A stretch of 54,964 nucleotides of DNA from an uncultured Pseudomonadota bacterium (GTDB lineage Bacteria > Pseudomonadota > Alphaproteobacteria > Rs-D84): positions 1 through 54,964 of the forward strand of contig CAMZIQ010000006.1 of NCBI GenBank assembly GCA_947307295.1, in the 5' to 3' direction. Of the stretch, positions 25,325-34,500 are shown in pieces. The notes under the pieces were generated by a model that was not told where the DNA came from, searched no databases, and worked only from the letters and a program-made list of their open reading frames with translations. The position numbers and the translations under genes were made by a program. The stretch's first letter is position 1, and every line of letters begins with the position of its first letter.

Positions 25325-25417
25325 ATGCTTTTCCTTATAGTAATTTTGTTAACTCTCTGCGGTGGGTATTATAATATTCATAATTGTAAATAGCAATATT
25401 AAACAGATAATAAAATA

Positions 25418-25446
25418 TTGACAGTTTATATTTTGGTGTATATAAT
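25418..25446 (+). promoter_or_regulatory. Promoter with conserved spacer (cassette type)
   Basis: TTGACA, 17-nt spacer, TATAAT (consensus boxes). The spacer holds TTTATATTTTGGTGT, identical over 15 bases to the promoter at 3805. Confidence 0.85.
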
Positions 25447-25475
25447 CACTGCTGTTATGATAAAAAGGAATTATT

Positions 25476-26063
25476 ATGAATAAAGATATGGATGCAAAGT
25501 TAGGTTTGTTTCTTGCTTTTGTTGTTATAGGTTTTGTTTATTTTTATATACCAATAAAAGCTATGAAACAGATTGATAAAGAAATAAAAAAATCTGATCA
25601 GGCAGTTGCCAAAGAACGTGAAATCAAATATGCTTATGATGTTTATTGTGATTCAATGAGTGATGTTAATTTTGATATAGAACAGACTTTTTTACTTTCC
25701 AGGATAACACATATAGAAAAATATATAGACTATAATGCTGATAAAAGCGCGTATTTCGCAGGCAAGGGTTCGGATTGCTGTGATAGTGTCAAAAAATATA
25801 AACTTTTGAGAGATTCTGTTAGTATTCTCGGAACAAATTTGGATACAAACAAAATATCAGAACGTATAAAGTATTTCTCTGCTGAAGCCGATAAATATTT
25901 TAAAAAAGTTGATGATTTAGATTATCAATTTAAAAACTTTCTTGATAGTATATATAACACAGAACCTGATTATAAACCTGTGATGTCTTTTGCACAATTT
26001 AAAGAATGTAGAAATAAAAAACAAAATATTGTGTGTATAAGAAATAAATGTAATGGTAAATAG
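25476..26063 (+). CDS. Orphan membrane-anchored protein (cassette type)
   Basis: 195 residues. One N-terminal membrane segment (about 9-27, LGLFLAFVVIGFVYFYIPI) without a cleavage site, then a Lys/Glu/Asp-rich, mainly helical domain likely facing the periplasm, with five or six cysteines (a CC pair about 101-102 and three near the C-terminus). AAAAAGGA lies before the ATG. It has a near-consensus promoter with the conserved spacer and its own terminator. No family recognised. It sits alone between adk and rpsA. Confidence 0.82.
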   Translation: MNKDMDAKLGLFLAFVVIGFVYFYIPIKAMKQIDKEIKKSDQAVAKEREIKYAYDVYCDSMSDVNFDIEQTFLLSRITHIEKYIDYNADKSAYFAGKGSDCCDSVKKYKLLRDSVSILGTNLDTNKISERIKYFSAEADKYFKKVDDLDYQFKNFLDSIYNTEPDYKPVMSFAQFKECRNKKQNIVCIRNKCNGK

Positions 26064-26070
26064 TATATAA

Positions 26071-26098
26071 AAAAGCCCCGCTTTCGCGGGACTTTTAA
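26071..26098. terminator. Intrinsic terminator, both directions
   Basis: GCCCCGC-TTTC-GCGGGAC stem flanked by A-run and T-run; separates the orphan gene from convergent rpsA. Confidence 0.8.
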
Positions 26099-26115
26099 AA
26101 TCAAAACTAACAAAA

Positions 26116-27804
26116 TTATTTTTTGCTGTTTTCGATTGCAGCGCCCAAAATGTCGCCCAAGACAGAGCCAGAATCTGCTTCGTTTGCAAATTCTTTAACT
26201 GCTTGTTTTTCCAAAGTCACTTGCAAAGCGCGAACTGATAATTTAACATTGTTGCCATCAACAGAAACAACAGATGCTTCTACTGAATCACCAACATTGT
26301 ATTTAGATGTGTCTTGTTCTGCTTTTTCGCGTGACAAATCTGTACGACGAATTGTGCCACGAACGTCACCTGGCAAAGCCAAGATTAATTCATCAGGTGT
26401 GATTTCAGAAACTGTTCCGCATACAACTGCGCCTTTTTTAATAGTGGTTGCGTTGCTTTCAGCGTTTTCAGTTAATTGTTTGATACCCAATGTGATACGT
26501 TCTTTTTCTGGATTGATGTCCAAAATTTTTGCTGTCACTTCTTGACCACGAACGAATTTTTTCAATTCTTCTTCGTCTAATTTATTCCAAGACAAATCAG
26601 AAATATGAATCATTCCGTCAAGTTCTGGTGTTAATGCGACAAACAAACCAAATTCAGTTGTGTTTTTGATTGGTCCGGTAATAACGTCACCTACTTTGTG
26701 GTTTTCAGCAAATTCTTTCCATGGATTTGGTTGTAATTGCTTATAACCCAAAGAAATACGACGTTTTTCTTGATCAATATCTAAAACAACAACGTTGATT
26801 TCTTGGCCGTTTTGCAAAACTTTGCTTGGGTGAATATTTTTGTTTGTCCAAGATAATTCAGACATGTGAACCAAACCTTCAATATTGTTGCCCAAATCAA
26901 TAAATGCACCGTAATCTGTCAAAGAAGAAACTTTACCAGTCACTGTATCGCCAACATTGAATGCTTTGGAAGCTGTTTCCCAAGGGTCTTCTTCCAATTG
27001 TTTTGCGCCCAAAGAAATACGATGAGATTCTGGATCAAATTGAATAACTTTGACTTTGATTTTTTCACCGACATGAACCAATTCACGTGGATGATTGATG
27101 CGTTTCCAAGACAAGTCTGTGACATGCAACAAACCATCAATTCCACCCAAATCAATAAATACGCCATAATCTGTGATGTTTTTGACTGTACCTTCCAAAA
27201 CTGCGCCCAAGGAAATGTTTTTCATCGCTTCTTTTTGTTGTGCTGCGATTGTATCAGCCTGGATAGCGCGACGAGATACGATTGCGTTTGTACGCAAAGC
27301 ATCCATTTTCAAAACGCGGAATTTGTCTTTTAAACCAATCAAAGATTTTGCATCGCGTATTGGTTTGTGGTCAACCTGAGATGATGGCATAAATGCAAAC
27401 ACACCGTTGATGTCTACTGTATAACCACCGCGAACAACATCGATAATTGTTCCTTCTGGGTCGATACCTTCGGCAACAGTCTTTTCCAAATCTTTCCATG
27501 CTTTTTCAGCACGTGCTTTGGTATAAGACAAAACTGCTGTTCCTTCGCGAGATTCGTATCTTTCAACGAAAACGTCAATGATGTCACCAACTGATGGAAC
27601 AGAAGCACCGAATTCTTTTAATGGAATACGACCTTCGGATTTCAAGCCAACATCCACAAAAGCAAAATCGCCACGGATGTCTTTGACTGTACCTTTTGTA
27701 GCATATCCTTGCAAAGTTTCTTGTGTGCCATAATTTTTATCAAACAGCTGGACAAAGTCTTCGCCGGATATAGGATTAAATAAATCTTTGGATAAATCTT
27801 TCAT
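26116..27804 (-). CDS. rpsA: 30S ribosomal protein S1
   Basis: 562 residues, the full length of six S1 OB-fold repeats. Repeats 3-6 are clear, each with a G.V..I..YG.FVDL or AFIDL pattern followed by DLSW or ELSW (about residues 190-255, 275-340, 365-425, 450-515); repeats 1 and 2 are more divergent, as in other S1 proteins. S1 binds mRNA leaders and helps the 30S subunit start translation. The many A-rich, weak-ribosome-site leaders in this window fit S1-dependent initiation. It has its own promoter and a leader of about 95 nt. Confidence 0.96.
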   Translation of the reverse strand: MKDLSKDLFNPISGEDFVQLFDKNYGTQETLQGYATKGTVKDIRGDFAFVDVGLKSEGRIPLKEFGASVPSVGDIIDVFVERYESREGTAVLSYTKARAEKAWKDLEKTVAEGIDPEGTIIDVVRGGYTVDINGVFAFMPSSQVDHKPIRDAKSLIGLKDKFRVLKMDALRTNAIVSRRAIQADTIAAQQKEAMKNISLGAVLEGTVKNITDYGVFIDLGGIDGLLHVTDLSWKRINHPRELVHVGEKIKVKVIQFDPESHRISLGAKQLEEDPWETASKAFNVGDTVTGKVSSLTDYGAFIDLGNNIEGLVHMSELSWTNKNIHPSKVLQNGQEINVVVLDIDQEKRRISLGYKQLQPNPWKEFAENHKVGDVITGPIKNTTEFGLFVALTPELDGMIHISDLSWNKLDEEELKKFVRGQEVTAKILDINPEKERITLGIKQLTENAESNATTIKKGAVVCGTVSEITPDELILALPGDVRGTIRRTDLSREKAEQDTSKYNVGDSVEASVVSVDGNNVKLSVRALQVTLEKQAVKEFANEADSGSVLGDILGAAIENSKK

Positions 27805-27907
27805 GAGAATTTATAACAAAGTTTGCCGTTGTCATGTTTTTGTTTAAAGACAAGGTCTTGTGGGGTTAATCGGATTGAAATCGCGCCCACCCGCGAAATC
27901 CACCACA

Positions 27908-27936
27908 TTATATAGATGTTTTTTAAGAAAATCAAG
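27908..27936 (-). promoter_or_regulatory. rpsA promoter
   Basis: Minus strand TTGATT, 17-nt spacer, TATAAT. The transcript would start near 27901 and carry a leader of about 95 nt with a GC-rich part (27868-27898) before the rpsA ATG, possibly used for S1 feedback control. Confidence 0.6.
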
Positions 27937-27950
27937 CAAAATCAAATAAA

Positions 27951-27975
27951 AAACCACCGTTTTATCGGTGGTTCG
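27951..27975 (-). terminator. Terminator of the orphan gene at 27977
   Basis: ACCACCG-ATAAAA-CGGTGGT with a T-run on the minus strand, just past the stop codon. Confidence 0.8.
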
Positions 27976-27976
27976 T

Positions 27977-28915
27977 TTATATTTCAAGTTGACGTTTTAG
28001 GTTTGATATTATTTGTGAGTGCGCTTTCGTATATTCTGTAGAAAGACGGGTTGCTGCTTCTTGTTTGTATTTTTGGCTGTTTATGCGCAATTGAGCGTTT
28101 AATATACTGTTTTTTACAGTCAACTCGTTCTTGTATTCGTTGTAAATATCACGTGCGCCATGTCTTAAATTGATTCTTTCGTTATCTTCTATGAAAACTA
28201 TATCGCGGTCTTTTGATATAGTAATATCTCCTACTCTGTTAAATATGTATCCCAACTTTTTTATAGCATACATTTGTTTGTTGCTTACAAAATATGCGGA
28301 CAAAGAATGTTTTTCTGAAAAAGCTGGTTCTTGAAAGTATTGCATTTCATTTTGTGTTATCAAAGGTTCGTTTAAGCTACTTAACATATTTATGATAGCG
28401 ATATTTGATGTATCTGTTTTATAAATAATTGGAATCAAATCTTTGGCTTGTTTTAATAATGATTCAAGTTCTTTTTTATTAGATTGACTTTTTACAAAAA
28501 TTAAACGATTTCGTCCCTGGTTGTGTAAAATATAGTGTTCTGAATCGTATTTAATGAATGCACCACGATAACGTTTTGGCATACTTTTGTATTCTTTTGC
28601 TGAAATCATTGGGCGAGTATCAGATTTGTTTATTGTTTTTTTCAAGTCAGGATCTTTAAATGTAGTGGTTAAATATTCTTTGTATTCGTTTAATAAATTA
28701 TTAAAAAATATGCCGTACATTAAGACTTTGTTTTGGGGATTCAAAGGTTTGTTGTGTATAGTTTCGTCTGTTTTTATTAAAGCATTATTAACCACAAAGC
28801 GTACATATACGCCATCGTTTGTGTATTCGTGTATCTTTACAAATTCAAATGGCACAGATTTGTTTAATTCTTGCGCATTTTTAAATTCACGTATTTTTGT
28901 ACAAACAATCCCCAT
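27977..28915 (-). CDS. Orphan soluble protein (cassette type)
   Basis: 312 residues, no signal peptide or membrane segment, high in Lys, Asn, Tyr and Ile. A mixed alpha/beta N-terminal part is followed by a helical C-terminus (about 250-312) that looks coiled. No domain or catalytic motif was recognised. AAAGGGG precedes the ATG and is itself one arm of a perfect 10-bp inverted repeat (28916-28947). The gene has its own conserved-spacer promoter and its own terminator and sits between rpsA and thyA. Confidence 0.82.
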   Translation of the reverse strand: MGIVCTKIREFKNAQELNKSVPFEFVKIHEYTNDGVYVRFVVNNALIKTDETIHNKPLNPQNKVLMYGIFFNNLLNEYKEYLTTTFKDPDLKKTINKSDTRPMISAKEYKSMPKRYRGAFIKYDSEHYILHNQGRNRLIFVKSQSNKKELESLLKQAKDLIPIIYKTDTSNIAIINMLSSLNEPLITQNEMQYFQEPAFSEKHSLSAYFVSNKQMYAIKKLGYIFNRVGDITISKDRDIVFIEDNERINLRHGARDIYNEYKNELTVKNSILNAQLRINSQKYKQEAATRLSTEYTKAHSQIISNLKRQLEI

Positions 28916-28947
28916 AATAACCCCTTTTTGTTATGTTAGGGGTTATT
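28916..28947 (-). promoter_or_regulatory. Perfect 10-bp inverted repeat over start site and RBS
   Basis: AATAACCCCT (28916-28925) and AGGGGTTATT (28938-28947) separated by 12 nt. One arm covers the ribosome site directly before the ATG; the other overlaps the -10 box and likely transcription start. It may be an operator for autoregulation or an RNA hairpin that hides the ribosome site. Confidence 0.6.
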
Positions 28948-28972
28948 ATAGACAAAATATAAAGACTGTCAA
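28945..28972 (-). promoter_or_regulatory. Promoter with conserved spacer (cassette type)
   Basis: Minus strand TTGACA, 16-nt spacer with TTTATATTTTG, TATAAT (consensus boxes). Confidence 0.8.
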
Positions 28973-28986
28973 GAGTTTTTGTAAAA

Positions 28987-29937
28987 TTATCTTGCGACTT
29001 CGCCCTTGATGGCTTCGTGGCAAACATAGTCTTTTAATATAAATCCATCTTTTGCAGACCAGTTCAGCATCCCGTTCCAGTTTTTGTTCGGAATTTCTAC
29101 GGTTGGTAATTTTTTGGGTTCACGAGAAAGTTGTTCTTTGACTTGATTTATGTGATTTTCATAAATGTGGACATCGTGTAATTCGCCACGAAGAACACCT
29201 GGTTTATATCCCAATTCTTTTGCATAAAGCAATAACAACATCGCATACGATGCGATATTATATGGAATACCCAAAAACATATCACAAGAACGTTGTGTCC
29301 AAATCAAATTTAGTTTGCCATTGTGAATTAAAATTTGATGCATAATGTGGCATGGTGGCAACGCCATTTTGCTTTGATCGACTGGATTCCAAGCATTTAC
29401 AATCAAACGGCGATTGTTTGGATCTTTTTTAGCGGTCGCTATTGTTTTTGCTAATTGATCAACACCAGGTTTTCTGGTTTTATAATTTTCAAGTGGGTTT
29501 TCTGGCTTCCATATGTATTTTCCGCCGAAATGACGCCATTGCCAACCATAAATTGGACCTAAATCACGACCTTCAAACATGGCTTCATTTTTGGCTTGTT
29601 TATCGGTTTCTTGTGATAAGCACCCGTTTTGACACAGTTCTTTTCTTTTTTGTTCGTAAATCGGTGTCCAACAATCAATGTTTGACCATTCGTCCCAAAT
29701 ATGACATTTGCGATCTTGAAGCCATTTTTTATCTGTATAACCTTTAACGAAAAATTCTAGTTCTGTGGCGATGTTTTTTAAACCCATTTTTTTAGTTGTT
29801 AATAATGGAAACCCTGCTTCCATATTATGTTCAAAAGTTGCGCCCCATGGAATACGAATTGTTGGAATACCAGTACGATTATCAGACATTGTGCCGTTTT
29901 CTAGGCAGTTTTTCAAAATATCAAGATATGCTTTCAT
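28987..29937 (-). CDS. thyA: Thymidylate synthase
   Basis: 316 residues. Makes dTMP from dUMP with methylenetetrahydrofolate. The catalytic Cys196 lies in LPPCHIMHQ; RTG, GPIYGWQWRHFG and NAWNP are other signatures. It carries the insertion of about 50 residues (about 88-125, containing KELCQNGCLSQE) found in Lactobacillus casei-type enzymes rather than the 264-residue E. coli type. The ATG at 29937 has AAGGAAAGG upstream; the frame is open further but runs through the promoter. No dihydrofolate reductase gene is adjacent, although thyA-folA pairs are common. Confidence 0.95.
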   Translation of the reverse strand: MKAYLDILKNCLENGTMSDNRTGIPTIRIPWGATFEHNMEAGFPLLTTKKMGLKNIATELEFFVKGYTDKKWLQDRKCHIWDEWSNIDCWTPIYEQKRKELCQNGCLSQETDKQAKNEAMFEGRDLGPIYGWQWRHFGGKYIWKPENPLENYKTRKPGVDQLAKTIATAKKDPNNRRLIVNAWNPVDQSKMALPPCHIMHQILIHNGKLNLIWTQRSCDMFLGIPYNIASYAMLLLLYAKELGYKPGVLRGELHDVHIYENHINQVKEQLSREPKKLPTVEIPNKNWNGMLNWSAKDGFILKDYVCHEAIKGEVAR

Positions 29938-29995
29938 TGTAAATAACCTTTCCTTGTTTTTTAAGTGTCCTGCACCCTTCTCTGCCTCGGGGGGA

Positions 29996-30024
29996 ATTGT
30001 ATATAATGTGAGATTTTTAGTCAA
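29996..30024 (-). promoter_or_regulatory. thyA promoter
   Basis: Minus strand TTGACT, 17-nt spacer, TACAAT, about 60 nt before the thyA start. Confidence 0.6.
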
Positions 30025-30031
30025 TAAAAAA

Positions 30032-30055
30032 AACCGCCAATTTGGCGGTTTTTTT
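30032..30055 (-). terminator. Terminator of tig
   Basis: AACCGCCAA-ATTGGCGGTT type stem with A-run and T-run, directly after the tig stop codon. Confidence 0.8.
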
Positions 30056-30056
30056 A

Positions 30057-31367
30057 TTATTTCGCAGAGGCTTGTTTAAATAATTCTTCTGCTGGCACAG
30101 TTTTTTCTTTTTGTTTGACGTGTGTCAACATTGTATCCAAAGCCTTTCTTTCAAAAATCATTCCGCGCAACATTGTGACCGCATTTTGATTTTTGTTATA
30201 AAATTCAAAGATTTGTTTTGGGTCAGGATATCTGGAAGCTTCTGCCCAGATAGCATTTTGCATATCATCACGAGTCACTTCAACCCTGTGTTGTGTACCC
30301 CATTCTGCCAAAACCAAGCCTAATTTAACACGGCGTTCAGCATCTTTCTTTTCTTGCTTTTCGTCCCATTTATGATCTTTGCAATCTTTGTCATTACAAT
30401 GAGCGTGTTGAGCATCGTGTTCTTGCTTTGCCATATTTAATTCTTGTTCGACCAAAGATTCAGGCAAATTCATTTTTACTTTGTCACCCAAAACATCTAA
30501 CAATTCATTGCGCATTTCACGTTGAGCAGCTTCGGCATATTGGTCTGTGATAATCTTTCTGATGTGTTCTTTTAATTTTGCAACAGATTCTTGACCAACA
30601 GCTTTTGCCAAATCATCGTTTAATTCAGGCAAAATATGTTTGCGAATTTCGTGGATTTTAACTTCAAATCTTGCTTTTTTGCCAGCCAAGTTTTCTGCAT
30701 GGTATTCCTTTGGAAATGTGACATTTACATCAAATTCGTCCCTTGCTTTGTGGCCAATGATTTGGTCTTCAAATCCTGGAATAAAAGCACCAGAACCCAA
30801 AATCAAATGATGTTTTTTCGCTTCGCCACCTTCGAAAGCTTCCTTGCCAATAAATCCTTTGAAATCGATAACAGCAACGTCGCCATCGGCAGCTTTGTAT
30901 TTTTCGTCTTGTTTTTCAGCTGTGCTGCGAGATTTGCGGATGTTTTCCAATGCTACATCAATTTCTTTTTCATCAAATTTAGCCACTTTCTTGGTCACAG
31001 TAATTTTTTCTAAATCGATTGCTGGTAATTCAGGTAAAATATCAAATTCCATAGAATATTCAACGTCTTTGCCAATGTTATAGCCGTCAAAATTAACCTT
31101 TGGTTGAGCAGCCAAGCGTAATTTTTTATCGTTAACATAGTTTTGTAAATCTGAATTCAAAGCTTTATCGATTGCTTCGCCCCACGCAGAAGCATTGTAT
31201 TTTTGACGCAACATAGACAAAGGAATATGCCCAGGACGAAAACCGCGCATTTTTGCCGTCTTGCCAAATTCGGTTAAAATTTTATCTGCTGCTTTTTGTA
31301 TGTCTTCGGCAGTAATTTTGCCGGATACTGAATAGTGTAAATCTTTAATTTTTTCTTTTGTAAACAT
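30057..31367 (-). CDS. tig: Trigger factor
   Basis: 436 residues. Ribosome-bound chaperone and peptidyl-prolyl isomerase. The ribosome-binding signature is FRPGHIP (near residues 42-48), the FKBP-type PPIase domain contains VIDFKGFIGKEAFEGG and FIPGFEDQIIG (about 140-230), and a helical C-terminal domain follows. The ATG at 31367 has AAAGGA upstream; the frame extends to 31430 but without a ribosome site. Odd feature: a short His/Cys cluster in the C-terminal domain, H321-x-H-C-x4-C-x2-H332, which could bind a metal ion. The gene is monocistronic; clpP, the usual neighbour, is not here. Confidence 0.94.
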   Translation of the reverse strand: MFTKEKIKDLHYSVSGKITAEDIQKAADKILTEFGKTAKMRGFRPGHIPLSMLRQKYNASAWGEAIDKALNSDLQNYVNDKKLRLAAQPKVNFDGYNIGKDVEYSMEFDILPELPAIDLEKITVTKKVAKFDEKEIDVALENIRKSRSTAEKQDEKYKAADGDVAVIDFKGFIGKEAFEGGEAKKHHLILGSGAFIPGFEDQIIGHKARDEFDVNVTFPKEYHAENLAGKKARFEVKIHEIRKHILPELNDDLAKAVGQESVAKLKEHIRKIITDQYAEAAQREMRNELLDVLGDKVKMNLPESLVEQELNMAKQEHDAQHAHCNDKDCKDHKWDEKQEKKDAERRVKLGLVLAEWGTQHRVEVTRDDMQNAIWAEASRYPDPKQIFEFYNKNQNAVTMLRGMIFERKALDTMLTHVKQKEKTVPAEELFKQASAK

Positions 31368-31552
31368 GTTTTTTCCTTTGGATATTAAACTGGGGTTGAT
31401 TATACAGATATTTTTTTCAAAATTCAACATAAAGATTTAAAAATATGTAAATTTTACTTGCGTAAAAAAATATAAATTTGCTACCCTTTTCATATACACA
31501 AGGAAGGGTTGTTTTTGAAGTAATTTTATGTTTAAAAAACACAGTAAAAACA

Positions 31553-34500
31553 ATGAGAAAAATAAAAAGTGTTTTTTATGGTATAATATGTGCATTTGGG
31601 ATACTGTTTGCCCAGATGTCGTATGCGTCGGCATGCACCGCGGATGAAATAGATGTTGGTGGTGGTTTGTGTGAAAATGCCAAGTTTACTGTGACAACCA
31701 CAAATTTATCGTCAAATAAAACATTTAAATTCGTGTTATCTGCAACAGGAACATTTTATGTTGATTGGGGTGATAATACACCAGTTGATGTTATTACGCG
31801 TACCGATACAACGCCAACAGAATATTCGCATACATTTGCAACTGGTGGGGTGAAATATATACGATTTGGTGGTGTTGCCACTGGATATAATACTACCACT
31901 TATGCTGATAAAGACGCTTCGGGTGCCGCAATCAGATTTGGTGCCGCCACAAATCAAACTTCTACACACACAGGTGGAACCCCGACATTGATTAAAGAAT
32001 TAGGTGGCAGCATTGGTTCTGTCTTCCCCAGTTTGGGTGATAATGCCGACCAAAATCCTATATTTTTTGAACTTTGTGTTGGTTGTACAAATTTGACTCA
32101 GATTTCCAGCACACTGTTTTCCGGTGTAACCAAAGCAAAGAAAAGTTTGTTCCGTTCGGTATTTGATAAATGTAATAGTTTAGCAACTGTTCCTGATTAT
32201 TTGTTTGCTGGCGTCACTGGTTCTGCAGAAAGTATGTTCCGCAGTGCTTTTTATGAATGTTATTCATTAAGTGATATTCCAGGGCATTTGTTTGATGGTA
32301 TAGATGGCCCAGCCAAAGCGATGTTCCAATATACTTTCTTTAAGGCAAATTCGGCAAATTTGGCAAATAAATATATTCCAACGACTTTGTTTGCTGGATT
32401 ACATAATCAAACGGCCACAGATATGTTTGCTTCGACATTCCAAAATACATCTTTGTTAGAATCATGCCCATCCGGGACGGTAAAATATACAGGATACCCC
32501 CAAACATTCTATAGTTTGTGGTATAACAAGGTTTCTTGTGAACCTATACAAATTTTAAGTTGTGAAGGTGCCAAGTATAAAAGTGGAAATGCCTGTTTAG
32601 ATTGTCCATTTGGTTATGATTATGATACCACAGATGGAAAAACTTCAATCAATGAATGTACTATGCATTGTGATGCGGGGACATGGACAGGTGAATACGA
32701 ACAATTGGATTATTTGGAAAGTTCTGGGACACAATATATTGATACGGGTCACGTTGTAAATACTTCGAATTTAAGTGCTGATTTTGAAATCAGTTCTGGT
32801 GTAAATGTCAGTGGAAACATCGGGCATTTTGGCGGAAATCAGGACGCATTAAATGGACACGCTGCCAATTTTAAAGATAATGCTTTTGGACTTTGGGTTG
32901 CTTTCGCTAAAGATGGAAACAGTACTGGATCTAAAACAAAAGTCGGTGGACCGTTTAATGCTGGTGTAAGAAAATTAGTTCATTATGGGTTTGATGGCAA
33001 TCAAAGAACTTTGAGTGTTGATGGTACATCAAAAACTGAAGGTTTCCAGGGCAGTATTATTTCTCAGAACACATACAGATTGTTTTCTAATGGTTGTTTG
33101 GGTGGATGTAATGATAAAATGCTAGAAGGACGCATGCATTGGTTCAAATTATATGAAGACGGCATTTTGATATTTGATTTTATACCTGTGCGCAGAACAA
33201 CAGATAATGCCATTGGGATGTATGACCGTGTTAGTGGGCAATTATTTACTAATTCTGGGACTGGTGAGTTTGTCGCTGGTCCAGTCATCGATACCATTAC
33301 TGGAACTGCTTGTGAAAATGTTGGATATGGATATTATTCTGCAGATTCTGTGACCAATTATGGAGATATCAGTCAAAGGGGCGAATGCGGACCAGACGAA
33401 ATCACAGACACAGAAACTTCGACCAGTATTAATGATTGTCATGCCGCGATGAACAGTGTTGTGTGTGCGGCTGGTACATATTTGCCAGCAAATGCTTCGA
33501 CTTGTTCTCCTTGTACCGCGGGGAATTGGTGTCCTGGGGGTGTGTTGGACATAGATGTGGTTGATACGGGTATATATAATTGTGCCACAGAAATAGGTTC
33601 TGGGTGGACTAGTGAAGCACATGCCAGTGCCCAAACAAGTTGTTATTATTTAATTACTTTGGATAAAAATGGATTTTCCGGTGTTCTTGAAGCACATTCT
33701 GGAATTGGATGCTCTGTTGCCAATATAGCAGAAGGTACAACCAACGCACAATTAAAATTGTTTTATAACACAAGATGCACTATGCCGGCATTGAATTTAA
33801 CACAATCTGGTTTCACACCATCTACTGGTTGGTCGGCCAGCAATACTGTTGGTGCAACTCAGGTGACAACTATACCTGCAACTACTACAACACCAATCGT
33901 GACGACATATTATGCACGTAAAGTCTGTGCGGTTAATTATTTTAAAACCAGTGCAACGGCATGCAGTGCTTGTCCGGCGCATACAGAAAATGCAACTGCA
34001 AATACGTTGGAATATTGTACGTGTGCTTCTGGTTATACTGCTGATGGATCATCAAACGGTGCAACAACCAGTACTACTGCGTGTAAACTCATAGGAAACA
34101 TGTCTTGTGCAGCAGGAAAATATGTGCCTGCGGAAACAGACAGGTGTGATACCTGCCCCGTGGGCAGTTATTGCGCTGGGGGTGATTTCACGGTTGACGC
34201 AAATGATCAGGGTATTAAATATTGTGCCACAGAAATAGAATCTGGTTGGACCAGTGTTGCTGGAAAAAGTGCCAAATCAGATTGTTATTATCCGATAACT
34301 TTGAATAAAAACGGTTATAGTGGTGATATAAACGAAAATGCTGGAACAGGATGCCAGGTTTTAGAAACAGCAACAGGAACGGATAGTGCAACTTTGCAAT
34401 TGTTTTATAATACCGCTTGTACTCTGCCAACAATAAATTTCACACAAACAGGATATTCAAATGCAACCCATTGGGCAGACGTTAACACACTAGGAGGAAA

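Noticed and set aside
28987..29937. thyA insertion as a novelty
   Set aside because: The about 50-residue insertion and 316-residue length match the known Lactobacillus casei-type thymidylate synthase.
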